Assembly (NCBI GenBank): GCA_032358255.1
Contig: JAULBX010026940.1
Span: 496,001-560,000 of the forward strand
Source of the DNA: Heterotrichella gracilis
Lineage: Eukaryota; Sar; Xanthophyceae; Tribonematales; Xanthonemataceae
Reading direction: 5' to 3'
DNA length: 64,000 bases
Positions within the stretch are counted from its first letter, which is position 1; the number at the start of each line of letters is the position of its first letter. The notes beneath the pieces were generated by a model. That model was not told the DNA's origin, searched no databases, and saw only the letters and a list, made by a program, of their open reading frames with translations. Below, piece after piece: positions 1-8,456 of the stretch. A program made the translations under genes and the position numbers.

Positions 1-2
1 GT

Positions 3-2222
3 ACAAAAAGTATTCCTGAAAAGAATTTTTTCGCGGTTTCGGTAAGTGGTGGTTATAATACCATAACTACAGGTAAAGAACAGATCTATTATAAAGGTGG
101 AAAAAAAGACTGGTTAGGAATTGATGATGGAACAAGGGCAATGCCAAATCAAATTCCGGAGATCGAAAATTTTCCTTACATCAAAAACGACCAGGCAGCT
201 TTAGCAAAATCATTACCTGAAAATGATTGGGGTACTTATACCAAAAAATATTCGCCAAACACCTCTTTCCAACTTTCTACCGGGTATAATATAAAATTAA
301 AAGAAAAAGATTTTTTAGGGATCATTGCGTCGGTAAGTTACAACAAAACAAATTCTTTTTTAAAGGCTGTACGTAATTCTTTTTCAAATAATATTGATCC
401 TGCTGTGCCATCTCAGCTGGATGCGGTGTTTGTGGATGATAATTATTCAACACAAATACTGGCGGGTGGGTTGTTGAATCTTAGCTGCAAATTAAACGAA
501 AACAATTCTATCAGTTCAAAAAATCTATTTAGCATTAATTCAGACGACAGAACAATTATAAGAACAGGTGATGGTAATTTAAATGATGCAAATCCTACCA
601 TGTCTAAGACCAATGCGTACTGGTTCACTTCTAATCAAATTAAATCTACACAGTTAATTGGCGAACATTTAATTCCGAAAATAAAATTAAAAATAAACTG
701 GGTTGGATCTTACAGTGGTGTAAAACGTGATATTCCGAATTTAAGAAGAAACACGTATGGCCGATTAAAATATATTTCCGATCCAACGGATCCAAATCCG
801 TATGATACAACTTACCAGGCAATTATTTCGCCAAGCAGTGTTGGTAACGATTATGGTGGATACATGTTCTGGTCGCGATTAACAGAAAATATTAAAAGTG
901 CTAAATTAGACATCTCGCGTAATTTTAAAGTATCGCCTGATTTTAGTTTTGAAATTAAAACTGGTGGGCAAGTACAACAACGTTCGCGTGTTTTTACAGC
1001 ACGTCAGTTTGGTTTTACTATGTATGGTTCAGGGTTTCCAATTGCATTTACCGATAGTTTATTATTTTTAGAGCAAAGCCAGATCTTTACAAGTCAGAAT
1101 ATGGGATTGATAGCGCCAAATAAGGGAGGATTTAAAATTACAGAAGGAACGCATCCGCAGGATTCTTACAAAGCTTCTTCTAATTTAACAGCAGGTTTTT
1201 TAATGACCGATCTGAAATACAAAACATGGTTCAGAGCTGTTTTAGGAGCAAGAGTAGAAGCGTATAACCAAAAACTAATTTATCCTGATGTATTATACGT
1301 GATCAATAAAAAAGAAATTACAAAAGATACAACTGTTCTTGACCTGTTGCCTTCTGCAAATTTAATTTTCTCGCCAAACGATAAACAGAATATACGTTTA
1401 AGTTATTCGCAAACATTAAATCGCCCTGAGTTCAGAGAAATTGCACCCTTTGGTTTTTATGATTTTACAACTTTATTCTTTACCAGTGGAAATGATACCT
1501 TGCAACGTGCAAAGATCACCAATTACGATCTTCGCTACGAGATCTATCCGGGTAGAGGACAATTATTTTCGGCTTCATTATTTTATAAAGACTTCTTAAA
1601 TCCTATTGAACAATTTGCAAGAACAAACGCTAACGAAATTTCTTACGTTAATTCAGACAAAGCAAGTTGCAAAGGTTTTGAATTAGAGTACCGTATTATT
1701 TTAGGAACTTTTGTAAAGAACGATACAAACATACTTGGCAAAATATTAAATAACCTAACGCTTTTCAGCAATTTTGCTTATATAAAATCTACAGTAGATG
1801 TTTCAAAACAAACATCAAAACCTGCCGAAGCACCAAATAGCAGAACATTACAAGGACAATCGCCTTACCTTTTAAATGCAGGGATCTCTTATGTTGATAC
1901 AAAATATGGTTTTAGTGTAAGCGGTATTGTTAACAGGATCGGTCAGCGTATTGTTGTTGTTGGTAACTATGGTTCGCAATTGGATATCTGGGAAAGCGGA
2001 AGAACTGTGGTTGACTTACAAGCCTCTAAAAGTTTTTTAAAGAACAAATTAGAGATACGTTTTACGGCACGCGATATTTTAGCGAAAACGCAGATACAGT
2101 ATTTTTATAACAAAAAAGATTATAACGATAAAGATACCCGTTTGAACAAAACAAAAGATGATATTATCAGAACTATTCAAAACGGATCTACTTATGCTTT
2201 CTCTATAAGTTATAAATTTTAG
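3..2222 (+). CDS. TonB-dependent outer-membrane receptor, C-terminal part (5' end outside window)
   Basis: The frame is open from the window edge, so the gene starts upstream; the in-frame ATG at 141 is internal. About 739 residues are visible. Alternating polar/aromatic strands separated by turn and loop sequences run to the end, and the last residues are YAFSISYKF, with the terminal Phe typical of outer-membrane beta-barrels. Family knowledge: such receptors import a bound substrate through a 22-strand barrel using TonB/ExbBD energy. The plug domain and TonB box are not in the window, so the substrate cannot be inferred. The next gene encodes a secreted T9SS protein 144 bp downstream on the same strand and may be its partner. 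An outer-membrane barrel is near certain; the TonB class is likely from length and strand pattern. Confidence 0.82.
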   Translation, partial: TKSIPEKNFFAVSVSGGYNTITTGKEQIYYKGGKKDWLGIDDGTRAMPNQIPEIENFPYIKNDQAALAKSLPENDWGTYTKKYSPNTSFQLSTGYNIKLKEKDFLGIIASVSYNKTNSFLKAVRNSFSNNIDPAVPSQLDAVFVDDNYSTQILAGGLLNLSCKLNENNSISSKNLFSINSDDRTIIRTGDGNLNDANPTMSKTNAYWFTSNQIKSTQLIGEHLIPKIKLKINWVGSYSGVKRDIPNLRRNTYGRLKYISDPTDPNPYDTTYQAIISPSSVGNDYGGYMFWSRLTENIKSAKLDISRNFKVSPDFSFEIKTGGQVQQRSRVFTARQFGFTMYGSGFPIAFTDSLLFLEQSQIFTSQNMGLIAPNKGGFKITEGTHPQDSYKASSNLTAGFLMTDLKYKTWFRAVLGARVEAYNQKLIYPDVLYVINKKEITKDTTVLDLLPSANLIFSPNDKQNIRLSYSQTLNRPEFREIAPFGFYDFTTLFFTSGNDTLQRAKITNYDLRYEIYPGRGQLFSASLFYKDFLNPIEQFARTNANEISYVNSDKASCKGFELEYRIILGTFVKNDTNILGKILNNLTLFSNFAYIKSTVDVSKQTSKPAEAPNSRTLQGQSPYLLNAGISYVDTKYGFSVSGIVNRIGQRIVVVGNYGSQLDIWESGRTVVDLQASKSFLKNKLEIRFTARDILAKTQIQYFYNKKDYNDKDTRLNKTKDDIIRTIQNGSTYAFSISYKF

Positions 2223-2366
2223 AAATAATTCACGCCTTCCTCATTTTCTTTGAAATTGTTAAATTAACTTTTAGGTAACATACACTTCATTGTTATTTAA
2301 TTTTTAAGTAACGATTAATACAAGCTAATAGCTGAGATTTGTACCATAAAATTTAAAACAAATACA

Positions 2367-4055
2367 ATGAAAAAAAATTTACTTACAGTATTGGCAGCAG
2401 TAGCGTTAACGAGCGCAGTTGCACAAACAGCGTTCTTACAAAAGACCTGTTACCGCGGTGCTTTTGCTCCGGCTCCTACAGCAATGTGGACAAATGGTTG
2501 GACAGAGTGGGATCCTCAAAATAAAGTTTACCCTGCAAATACAATGACTGTTAGCGCAAACATTACAGCTAACACAACTTGGTCAACTGGTCAAACAGTT
2601 TTATTACAAGGACCAATTTACGTAACTAGTGGTGCTATCTTAACAATACAACCAGGTGTTGTTGTTAAAGGTTCAAGTCAGGTTGCAGGTTCTGGTTTAT
2701 TTATTACAACTGGTTCAAAATTAATGGCTGTTGGTACAGTTAGTAATCCTATCGTATTTACTTCTGATGCAGCAGCGGGCTCAAGAGCTCCTGGTGATTG
2801 GGGTGGTGTAATTTTAATGGGATTAGCAAACAACAATAACCCAGGTGGCATTAATAACATCGAAGGTATTACTCCAAGTTCGTTAACACAATACGGTGGT
2901 GGAACAACTCCAAATGATAACGATAACTCAGGTGACCTTGAGTATGTGCGTATCGAATTTGGTGGTTATGTTTACGCTGCAAATAAAGAGATCAACGGTT
3001 TAACTTTTGGTGCTGTTGGAAGAGGTACTGTTATTGATAACATTCAATGTTCATTTGTAAATGATGACGCTTTTGAGTGGTTTGGTGGTACTGTAAACTG
3101 TAAACACTTAGTTGCTTACCGTTGTGTTGATGATGATTTTGATACTGATAATGGTTTCAGCGGAAGCGTTCAATTTGCTTTAGGTGTACGTGACCCGAAC
3201 TTAGCTGATCCAACTTATGCTGCGCCATCTGGTGCTTCTACTTCAGAAGCTTTTGAATCAGATAACGATGCAACTTCTACAACTAACGCGCCGCTTACAT
3301 CTGCTATCTTCTCAAATATTACTGATATCGGTCCACTACGCGGTGTTCTTACTGCAACTACTCACCCTGGTTTCCGTCGTGGTGCTCGTATCCGTCGTAA
3401 CTCTAATTTAAAGATCGTTAACTCTATTTTAATGGACCACAAAACACGCGCTGTATTTATTGATGGAGCACAATGCGAAGCAAACGCACAAGCAGGAACA
3501 TTAATATTCCAAAATAACATTCTTGCAGGTTACGGCCAAAGAGCTACAGAATCTGGTACTTTTAATGTAATTAACACAAATACATTTGTTGCTGCAAACT
3601 ATAACGATACATTATTATCAAGCGCAAACATCTTAACTAACCCATACGGTACTAACTTCCTTAATGCTGATTACCGTCCAAGTGCTACTTCAATTGCATT
3701 AACAGGAGCCAGCTTTACAACAGCTGCTATTGCTGCTGCAACAGCTGCATCTTCTGTAAACTGTATCACTTCAATACATGAGGCGAAGAACGTTATTGGT
3801 AATGTAAGTTTATACCCAAATCCAACTTCAGATGCTGCAGTTTTAAAAATAGAAACTCAAAATGCTATGGTATTAACTGTTATTGTTTCTGATATAACTG
3901 GTAAAATAGTTGCTGTTCCGGTTCAAAGCCAAAACCTTAACGGTGGCGAGAACACAGTAACAATTGATACAAAAGAATTAAATAACGGAATTTACTTTGT
4001 AACACTAAACACTATCAACGGTAAAGAAACCGTTAAATTAGTGGTTAGTAAATAG
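2367..4055 (+). CDS. Secreted beta-helix-like protein with T9SS type A sorting domain
   Basis: 562 aa. Residues 1-19 form a signal peptide ending SAVAQ. The middle (about 60-440) alternates short beta segments with Gly/Asn/Asp turns (for example ILTIQPGVVVKG, GLFITTGSKLMAVG, GDWGGVILMG), suggesting a right-handed parallel beta-helix. The last ~80 residues start at VSLYPNPTSD and end GKETVKLVVSK, a type A T9SS sorting domain, so the protein should be exported and anchored or released at the cell surface. It follows a TonB-dependent receptor gene and is followed by a clear terminator, so the two may be one unit. No catalytic motif was recognised; a binding or surface role is inference. Confidence 0.85.
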   Translation: MKKNLLTVLAAVALTSAVAQTAFLQKTCYRGAFAPAPTAMWTNGWTEWDPQNKVYPANTMTVSANITANTTWSTGQTVLLQGPIYVTSGAILTIQPGVVVKGSSQVAGSGLFITTGSKLMAVGTVSNPIVFTSDAAAGSRAPGDWGGVILMGLANNNNPGGINNIEGITPSSLTQYGGGTTPNDNDNSGDLEYVRIEFGGYVYAANKEINGLTFGAVGRGTVIDNIQCSFVNDDAFEWFGGTVNCKHLVAYRCVDDDFDTDNGFSGSVQFALGVRDPNLADPTYAAPSGASTSEAFESDNDATSTTNAPLTSAIFSNITDIGPLRGVLTATTHPGFRRGARIRRNSNLKIVNSILMDHKTRAVFIDGAQCEANAQAGTLIFQNNILAGYGQRATESGTFNVINTNTFVAANYNDTLLSSANILTNPYGTNFLNADYRPSATSIALTGASFTTAAIAAATAASSVNCITSIHEAKNVIGNVSLYPNPTSDAAVLKIETQNAMVLTVIVSDITGKIVAVPVQSQNLNGGENTVTIDTKELNNGIYFVTLNTINGKETVKLVVSK

Positions 4056-4075
4056 TATTTAGTCTATTCATGAAA

Positions 4076-4107
4076 AACGCCTGCTATCTTTAGCGGGCGT
4101 TTTTTAT
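4076..4107 (+). terminator. Intrinsic terminator
   Basis: An 11-bp stem (AACGCCTGCTA with TAGCGGGCGTT, one G-T pair) with a TCTT loop is followed by a T run. It lies 21 bp after the stop of the T9SS beta-helix gene and overlaps the leader of the next small gene. Confidence 0.88.
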
Positions 4108-4113
4108 TTATAT

Positions 4114-4509
4114 ATGACACAGAAAAAAGTAACAACTGAACTGAAAAAAATTGAAACAGCTTCTAAAAAAGGATTTGTACTTGAAGCCTTGCTTGCCAAT
4201 TACCATTTGAATGTTGACCTTTTAAAGCTCATTTATACGCGGTCTGGTCTTTCTGAATCTGCTGATGACAAAAAAATAAAAGCGGTTATTAACGAGTTGA
4301 GCGCGGAAATAGACAAGAACACCAAACTAAAGACCGTTATTTCTAAAAAGAACTTAAAGGTCGTAAAAGTGTGGGCTTCTAAAATGGACGCTTTCTTTAA
4401 AACATTAAAACACAAACATCCCGAAAACACCAAAAGCCTCTTTACCGAAAGCCAAAAGATCTTTGCAGTGCTAAACATTTCAGCACACAAGATATTTGTT
4501 CAGAAATAA
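4114..4509 (+). CDS. Hypothetical small helical protein
   Basis: 131 aa, rich in Lys and predicted helical throughout, with no signal peptide or membrane segment. I do not recognise the family. The pattern of Leu/Ile every three to four residues (LLANYHLNVDLLKLIYTRSG, VINELSAEIDKN) suggests a small all-helical cytoplasmic domain. It starts directly after the terminator of the preceding gene, so it must have its own promoter or depend on read-through, and it ends 98 bp before a SpoIIE-type phosphatase on the same strand. The ORF is likely real, given length, normal codon use and position; function unknown. Confidence 0.6.
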   Translation: MTQKKVTTELKKIETASKKGFVLEALLANYHLNVDLLKLIYTRSGLSESADDKKIKAVINELSAEIDKNTKLKTVISKKNLKVVKVWASKMDAFFKTLKHKHPENTKSLFTESQKIFAVLNISAHKIFVQK

Positions 4510-4592
4510 ATTTTTCATCTACGCTTTAGCAGCCCTTGGCTAAATTAACCTACAGTTAATTATAAATTTCCTTTAGCATTATTACTCTTCTG

Positions 4593-4600
4593 TTCCTTTG
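4593..4600 (+). promoter_or_regulatory. Candidate -7 promoter box (TTCCTTTG)
   Basis: TTCCTTTG matches the Bacteroidota -7 consensus TAnnTTTG with one mismatch and ends 7 nt before the ATG at 4608. If used, the transcript would be nearly leaderless. Only a weak -33 candidate (TTTA at 4572) is present. Confidence 0.4.
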
Positions 4601-4607
4601 TAGTTGT

Positions 4608-5453
4608 ATGACAACAGAACTATTTATACATGAGAATCCGTCTCACGAAATTTCAAAAGCGTACCAGGTACTCGAAAAAAAGAACAAAGATCTTATTGAT
4701 GGACTTTATTATGCCTCATCTGTACAACAGGGGATGATGCCTCAGGAAAGACATTTTAAAAAGAACGGCCATCCCTATTTTGTTTTTTATAACCCTTTGC
4801 AAATAATAGGCGGCGATTTTTTTTGGCTAGGTAAAAAAGATGGCTGGAGTTATTATGCAGTTGGCGATTGCACCGGCCATGGCGTTAGCGGGGCCATGTT
4901 ATCTACGCTTGCCATTGGTTTTTTAAATTATATTGTTTACTCAAAAAAATATTCAAACCTGGGAGAGATCTTAACAGAGATAGATAAAAAATGGATAGAA
5001 ACGTTTAAGCGACATGAAGACGACGAAACGTTGAATAACGATTGGATGGAAATTTCGCTCATTGCTTTTAATCCCGAAACAAGGGATTTTCAATTTGCCG
5101 GAGCCAATTCAAATATCTTAATTACTGGAAAAGATCAGGAAGCCATTAACCTTTGTGGAGATAGTTTTCCGATTGGTGGTTGGCAAATTGAAAGCAACCG
5201 GCAATTTACCACCCAATACCGTAAACTTGAAGGGCCTATAAAAGTGTATTTGTACAGCGACGGTTTTCAGGATCAGTTTGGCGGAACGCAGTCTAAAAAA
5301 CTGGGAAGCCGGAATTTCAAAAATTATTTAAATTCTATCAGCAATTTGCCAATGAGCAATCAATTTTCAGAGATAGAAAGTCATTTTCGGCTCTGGAAAG
5401 GGATAAATGAACAAACAGATGATATCTGCTTGTTGAGCATCGAATTTATTTAA
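4608..5453 (+). CDS. SpoIIE/PP2C-family serine phosphatase
   Basis: 281 aa. After a ~40-residue helical linker (AYQVLEKKNKDLIDGLYYASSVQQGMMP) comes a single PP2C domain of the RsbU/SpoIIE type. Metal-binding acidic motifs are in place: GGDFFW near residue 69, GDCTGHG near 87, YSDGFQDQFGG near 222 and TDDICLL near the C-terminus. Family role: Mg/Mn-dependent dephosphorylation of Ser/Thr residues, often on anti-sigma-factor antagonists. There is no attached sensor domain, so input must come from a partner through the N-terminal helix. A winged-helix regulator follows on the same strand (63 bp gap), suggesting a signalling pair. No anti-sigma kinase or STAS antagonist is visible in the window. 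Confidence 0.9.
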   Translation: MTTELFIHENPSHEISKAYQVLEKKNKDLIDGLYYASSVQQGMMPQERHFKKNGHPYFVFYNPLQIIGGDFFWLGKKDGWSYYAVGDCTGHGVSGAMLSTLAIGFLNYIVYSKKYSNLGEILTEIDKKWIETFKRHEDDETLNNDWMEISLIAFNPETRDFQFAGANSNILITGKDQEAINLCGDSFPIGGWQIESNRQFTTQYRKLEGPIKVYLYSDGFQDQFGGTQSKKLGSRNFKNYLNSISNLPMSNQFSEIESHFRLWKGINEQTDDICLLSIEFI

Positions 5454-5516
5454 TATTAAATTAACTTTTGCTTGGCTTAGAGTTAAACTTAATAACCAAA
5501 CTTTACGTTGTTGGTT

Positions 5517-6200
5517 ATGAACCCTAATAATTATTCGATAGTATTTTTTGATAATTCTATCTCTAAGATCTTTAAAACAATAGATCTTATTAAGAATACT
5601 TATGCCAACGTTTTTATCTGTAACCAGGAGAGCGAATTTTTTGAGACACTTGAAAAGAACGAATGCGACATTGTTTTTTTGAATTTAGATCTTGCGCCTA
5701 ATGATGCTGTAATTATTACTAAAGAAATTAAATTACGTCAATTCAATTCAAAACCCTTTGTTATAATTTATTCTGAAAAGCAGGATGATTTTGCACAGGA
5801 GATCGCTTTTAATTCCGGCGCGGATTCGTTCATTAATTTTCATGCGAAGCCTGGTGTGATGATCTTGTTCTTAAAGAATTTATTAAAACGCAGAATAAAA
5901 ATTAAATCGGGTGGAGGCAAAGAGGTTGTTCTTGATGACGAGAAATTTTTAATTTTTAATAAAGGCGTTCCTATTCAATTACCGCGCAAAGAATTTAAAG
6001 TGTTTGAATTATTATACAACACACCCGATAAATTTTTTAGTAAGACCGAAATTGCCGGCTTAATTTGGTTAGATGAAGAAGTTGCAAAAAAACGCACCAT
6101 CGATGTGCACATCTATAACATCCGCCAGTTCTTTGGCAAGCGCATCATACAATCGCAAAAAGGCAAAGGTTATCGCATCAATAAAAAGGTAATAGGCTAG
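5517..6200 (+). CDS. OmpR-type winged-helix regulator with degenerate receiver domain
   Basis: 227 aa from the ATG at 5517; a TTG at 5508 would only add three residues. Residues ~5-120 have a receiver-like fold and ~135-225 a winged-helix DNA-binding domain ending with the usual basic wing (KRTIDVHIYNIRQ ... GKGYRI). The receiver lacks hallmarks: the strand that normally ends in the phospho-accepting Asp reads DIVFLNLDLAP, placing Asn at that position (Asp two residues later), the usual acidic pair is a single Asp (VFFDNS), and the Lys of the GADDYxxKP motif is shifted (GADSFINFHAKP). It probably acts without classical phosphorylation, perhaps coupled to the adjacent phosphatase; that link is inference. 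No histidine kinase lies nearby. Confidence 0.83.
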   Translation: MNPNNYSIVFFDNSISKIFKTIDLIKNTYANVFICNQESEFFETLEKNECDIVFLNLDLAPNDAVIITKEIKLRQFNSKPFVIIYSEKQDDFAQEIAFNSGADSFINFHAKPGVMILFLKNLLKRRIKIKSGGGKEVVLDDEKFLIFNKGVPIQLPRKEFKVFELLYNTPDKFFSKTEIAGLIWLDEEVAKKRTIDVHIYNIRQFFGKRIIQSQKGKGYRINKKVIG

Positions 6201-6205
6201 GGCTG

Positions 6206-6673
6206 TTATAATTTCTTTTCCATATACACCGTTCCTCTTATTGGATTATAACGGTAAGAAGGAATCTCGTAAAAGCCATTTGCTTTGTAAAGCTCCTGCG
6301 CGGCTAACATATCCGGCAACGTATCTAATCTAATTTTTACGTACTGTAATTTTTTCGCATGTTCTACGATCATTTGTAACAACGTTTTTCCGATGCCCTG
6401 TTTACGGTATTCGGGTAACACAAACATGCGTTTTAATTCGGCGGTATCTTTATCCGATTCGCGTACAGCTGCACAACCTATGGCATTAGCGCCATGGTAA
6501 GCCAATAACAAAGCACCACTGGGCTTGTTGTATTGCATGTCTATCATCTTTAATTCTTTTGTAAAATCCTGAAAAGCAAGATCTACCTTTAACGAATTAG
6601 CGTAGTGCTGAAATAATTTTCTTCCGTCTTCAAACTCAGTATTTAAACTTGCAATAACGTAATCTATTTTCAT
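6206..6673 (-). CDS. GNAT-family N-acetyltransferase
   Basis: 155 aa with a single GNAT domain. The acetyl-CoA pyrophosphate loop is RKQGIGKT at about residues 90-97, preceded by the beta4 strand LKRMFVLPEYR, and the C-terminal part LYKANGFYEIPSY is the usual alpha4-beta6 region. It transfers acetyl from acetyl-CoA to an unknown amine. Its ATG overlaps the stop of the upstream methyltransferase gene by 4 bp (ATGA), so the two are translationally coupled. It is convergent with the regulator gene, with only 5 bp between stops. Confidence 0.87.
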   Translation of the reverse strand: MKIDYVIASLNTEFEDGRKLFQHYANSLKVDLAFQDFTKELKMIDMQYNKPSGALLLAYHGANAIGCAAVRESDKDTAELKRMFVLPEYRKQGIGKTLLQMIVEHAKKLQYVKIRLDTLPDMLAAQELYKANGFYEIPSYRYNPIRGTVYMEKKL

Positions 6674-7296
6674 TTTTCGGCTATTAAAATAAGATCAGTT
6701 GTTTTAGTTCCGTCTTTTTCAGGATAGTCTTGTCGCTTTAGGTCAATGACCATGAATTTATTTTCTTTTAGTGCCTGCGTTAAATAATCGGCCTGGTGAT
6801 AATGCATAAAGATCTCTTCACCTGTATTACCTTTTTTAAAACCCGACTTTGCATAATCATCTTCCATTGTGCTAATGTAAATTACTCCACCGGCTTTTAA
6901 TAATTGCGAAGCATCCGCAATTAATTTCAACGCTTCTTCTTTAGAGAGATAAGGCAAACAAAAACCACACATCACGGCATCGTACTTTTTTTCAAGCTTC
7001 GCAATTTCTCTACAATCCATTATTTTAAATTCAGCGCTTGGATTGTTTATTTTAGCTAAGGCCACCATGTTAGGTGCAAGATCGGTTCCGAGTATTTTAA
7101 AATCAGGACGTTTGTTCAACAAATACTTTGTTATGTTACCGGGACCGCAAGCGAGTTCTAAAATTTCTGCATCTTTTTTTAATGTGTCACAAAATAGATC
7201 AAAGGATGGGCCGTACGAATTTACGTCCATAAATTTGTCCTGATAAAAATTTGCATTTTTATTAAAGATGTCTACTGCTATTTGGTTTTTGTCCAT
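6670..7296 (-). CDS. Class I SAM-dependent methyltransferase
   Basis: 208 aa. Motif I is ILELACGPGNITKYLL near residue 45, followed by the acidic strand end ILGTDLAP and motif IV-like DAVMCGFCLPYLS, a standard Rossmann methyltransferase fold. The substrate is not inferable; small size and the cysteine-containing post-motif region resemble generic UbiE/Methyltransf_25 enzymes. It is coupled by a 4-bp overlap to a GNAT gene, suggesting a two-step modification or detoxification pair, which is inference only. Confidence 0.88.
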   Translation of the reverse strand: MDKNQIAVDIFNKNANFYQDKFMDVNSYGPSFDLFCDTLKKDAEILELACGPGNITKYLLNKRPDFKILGTDLAPNMVALAKINNPSAEFKIMDCREIAKLEKKYDAVMCGFCLPYLSKEEALKLIADASQLLKAGGVIYISTMEDDYAKSGFKKGNTGEEIFMHYHQADYLTQALKENKFMVIDLKRQDYPEKDGTKTTDLILIAEK

Positions 7297-7335
7297 AAGG
7301 CTTATTAAAGATAATAATTTTTGTCTTTGGAGACC

Positions 7336-7707
7336 TTATTCTGTAACAGCAACAATAAAATCAATGTGCTTGTTCTTATCTTTCCTTATGATCTTGCAGG
7401 GCGTGCCGCCTTTAACCGGCATAGCAATACTGCTATCGTAGCCAACACCATAAAAATAATAATCGCCTCGCTGCAAATTCTCAAAATGTACATGCCCTTC
7501 TTTATCTGTTACTTTTGAATCGTCGTATTTTGAAAGATCATCGCCGGGGAATTCTTTAGCATTATATTTTACGTATACGATTGCAAAGGGAATTGATTTT
7601 GAATGATGCTTTACGAGTGTAGCTATTGTTGTACTACCACTTGTGCCTTCTTTTTTACAGCCAATAACAATCAATAAAAAACCAAATATAAAAAGTATGC
7701 TTCTCAT
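7336..7707 (-). CDS. Small lipoprotein with beta-sandwich domain
   Basis: 123 aa. The N-terminus MRSILFIFGFLLIVIGC is a signal peptide with lipobox VIGC, followed by KK. The rest has short beta strands and the phrase KVTDKEGHVHFENLQRGDYYFYGVGYD, which resembles carboxypeptidase-regulatory/CNA-B-like beta-sandwich domains found on Bacteroidota surface proteins. It sits 20 bp downstream of an outer-membrane beta-barrel gene on the same strand, so a shared transcript is likely. No enzymatic motif is visible. Confidence 0.75.
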   Translation of the reverse strand: MRSILFIFGFLLIVIGCKKEGTSGSTTIATLVKHHSKSIPFAIVYVKYNAKEFPGDDLSKYDDSKVTDKEGHVHFENLQRGDYYFYGVGYDSSIAMPVKGGTPCKIIRKDKNKHIDFIVAVTE

Positions 7708-7727
7708 TTTACTTATTGTAATTAAGA

Positions 7728-8390
7728 TCAGAAAAGGTCGATGCCAACAAATAAAGTATTTTGCATGCTCATATCGTTTCTGCCATTCATTTTATAATCT
7801 AAATGATCTGAAGTAAAATAACCGAATGATAGATTGTAACCAATATTGATACGATCGTTTACATAATATTTTACACCGGCTCCGGCATTTAAAGAATAAT
7901 ATTTGCCTGGCTGAACGCATTGCATTTTCATGATGTCTGTTACACTATTTGCTGCCGCTCCAAAATATACGTATGGTTTTAATTTAGCAGTTTCAGAAAG
8001 TAAATAACCATTAGCTAATTTGTATTTTAATAACATACCGCCGGTAGTTAAACGCGAATTTAAATTACCAATACCAACACGCCCAAAACAACCTGGACAT
8101 CTGTCGTCAACCTCAACAACAGTTTTTGCAACACTTTCGGGTTGGCAATAACCATAATCTCCTACTGCCGCAAAAAGCCCAATATCAAAAGAATTACAGA
8201 TATAATAAGTTGCATTAGCGGTTACGGTACCATACCAGGCTTCGTTCTTAAATTTAAAACCATTTCCAAGATCGCCATTATATTTTTGTGAGCCACCGCC
8301 AATTGTAAAACCTAATTTGTTTTTTGCAGTTTGGGCACTGATGTTTATTACGCATAAAGTAATAGCCAGGATAAATAGATTTTTTTTCAT
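7728..8390 (-). CDS. Outer-membrane beta-barrel protein
   Basis: 220 aa with a signal peptide ending ISAQT. Alternating strands such as LGFTIGGGSQKYNGDLG, YGTVTANATYYI, FDIGLFAAVGDYGY, LKPYVYFGAAANSV and INIGYNLSFGYFT end with a terminal aromatic strand MQNTLFVGIDLF, typical of 8-10-strand outer-membrane porin-like barrels. A Cys-rich loop (VEVDDRCPGCFGRVG, plus CQPE and MQCVQPG) is unusual and may hold disulfides. The upstream ~1.5 kb is repeat DNA, so its promoter lies close to or inside the repeat edge. Confidence 0.8.
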   Translation of the reverse strand: MKKNLFILAITLCVINISAQTAKNKLGFTIGGGSQKYNGDLGNGFKFKNEAWYGTVTANATYYICNSFDIGLFAAVGDYGYCQPESVAKTVVEVDDRCPGCFGRVGIGNLNSRLTTGGMLLKYKLANGYLLSETAKLKPYVYFGAAANSVTDIMKMQCVQPGKYYSLNAGAGVKYYVNDRINIGYNLSFGYFTSDHLDYKMNGRNDMSMQNTLFVGIDLF

Positions 8391-8456
8391 AGATAATTTT
8401 TAATGATATATAAATATATGAAATTGTTTTGTTGAAACAAAAAGTTTTTGACCTCA

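Noticed and set aside
3217-3411. Shadow frame inside the T9SS beta-helix gene
   Set aside because: It lies wholly inside a well-supported gene in another frame; the same holds for the many frames inside the giant repeat gene.
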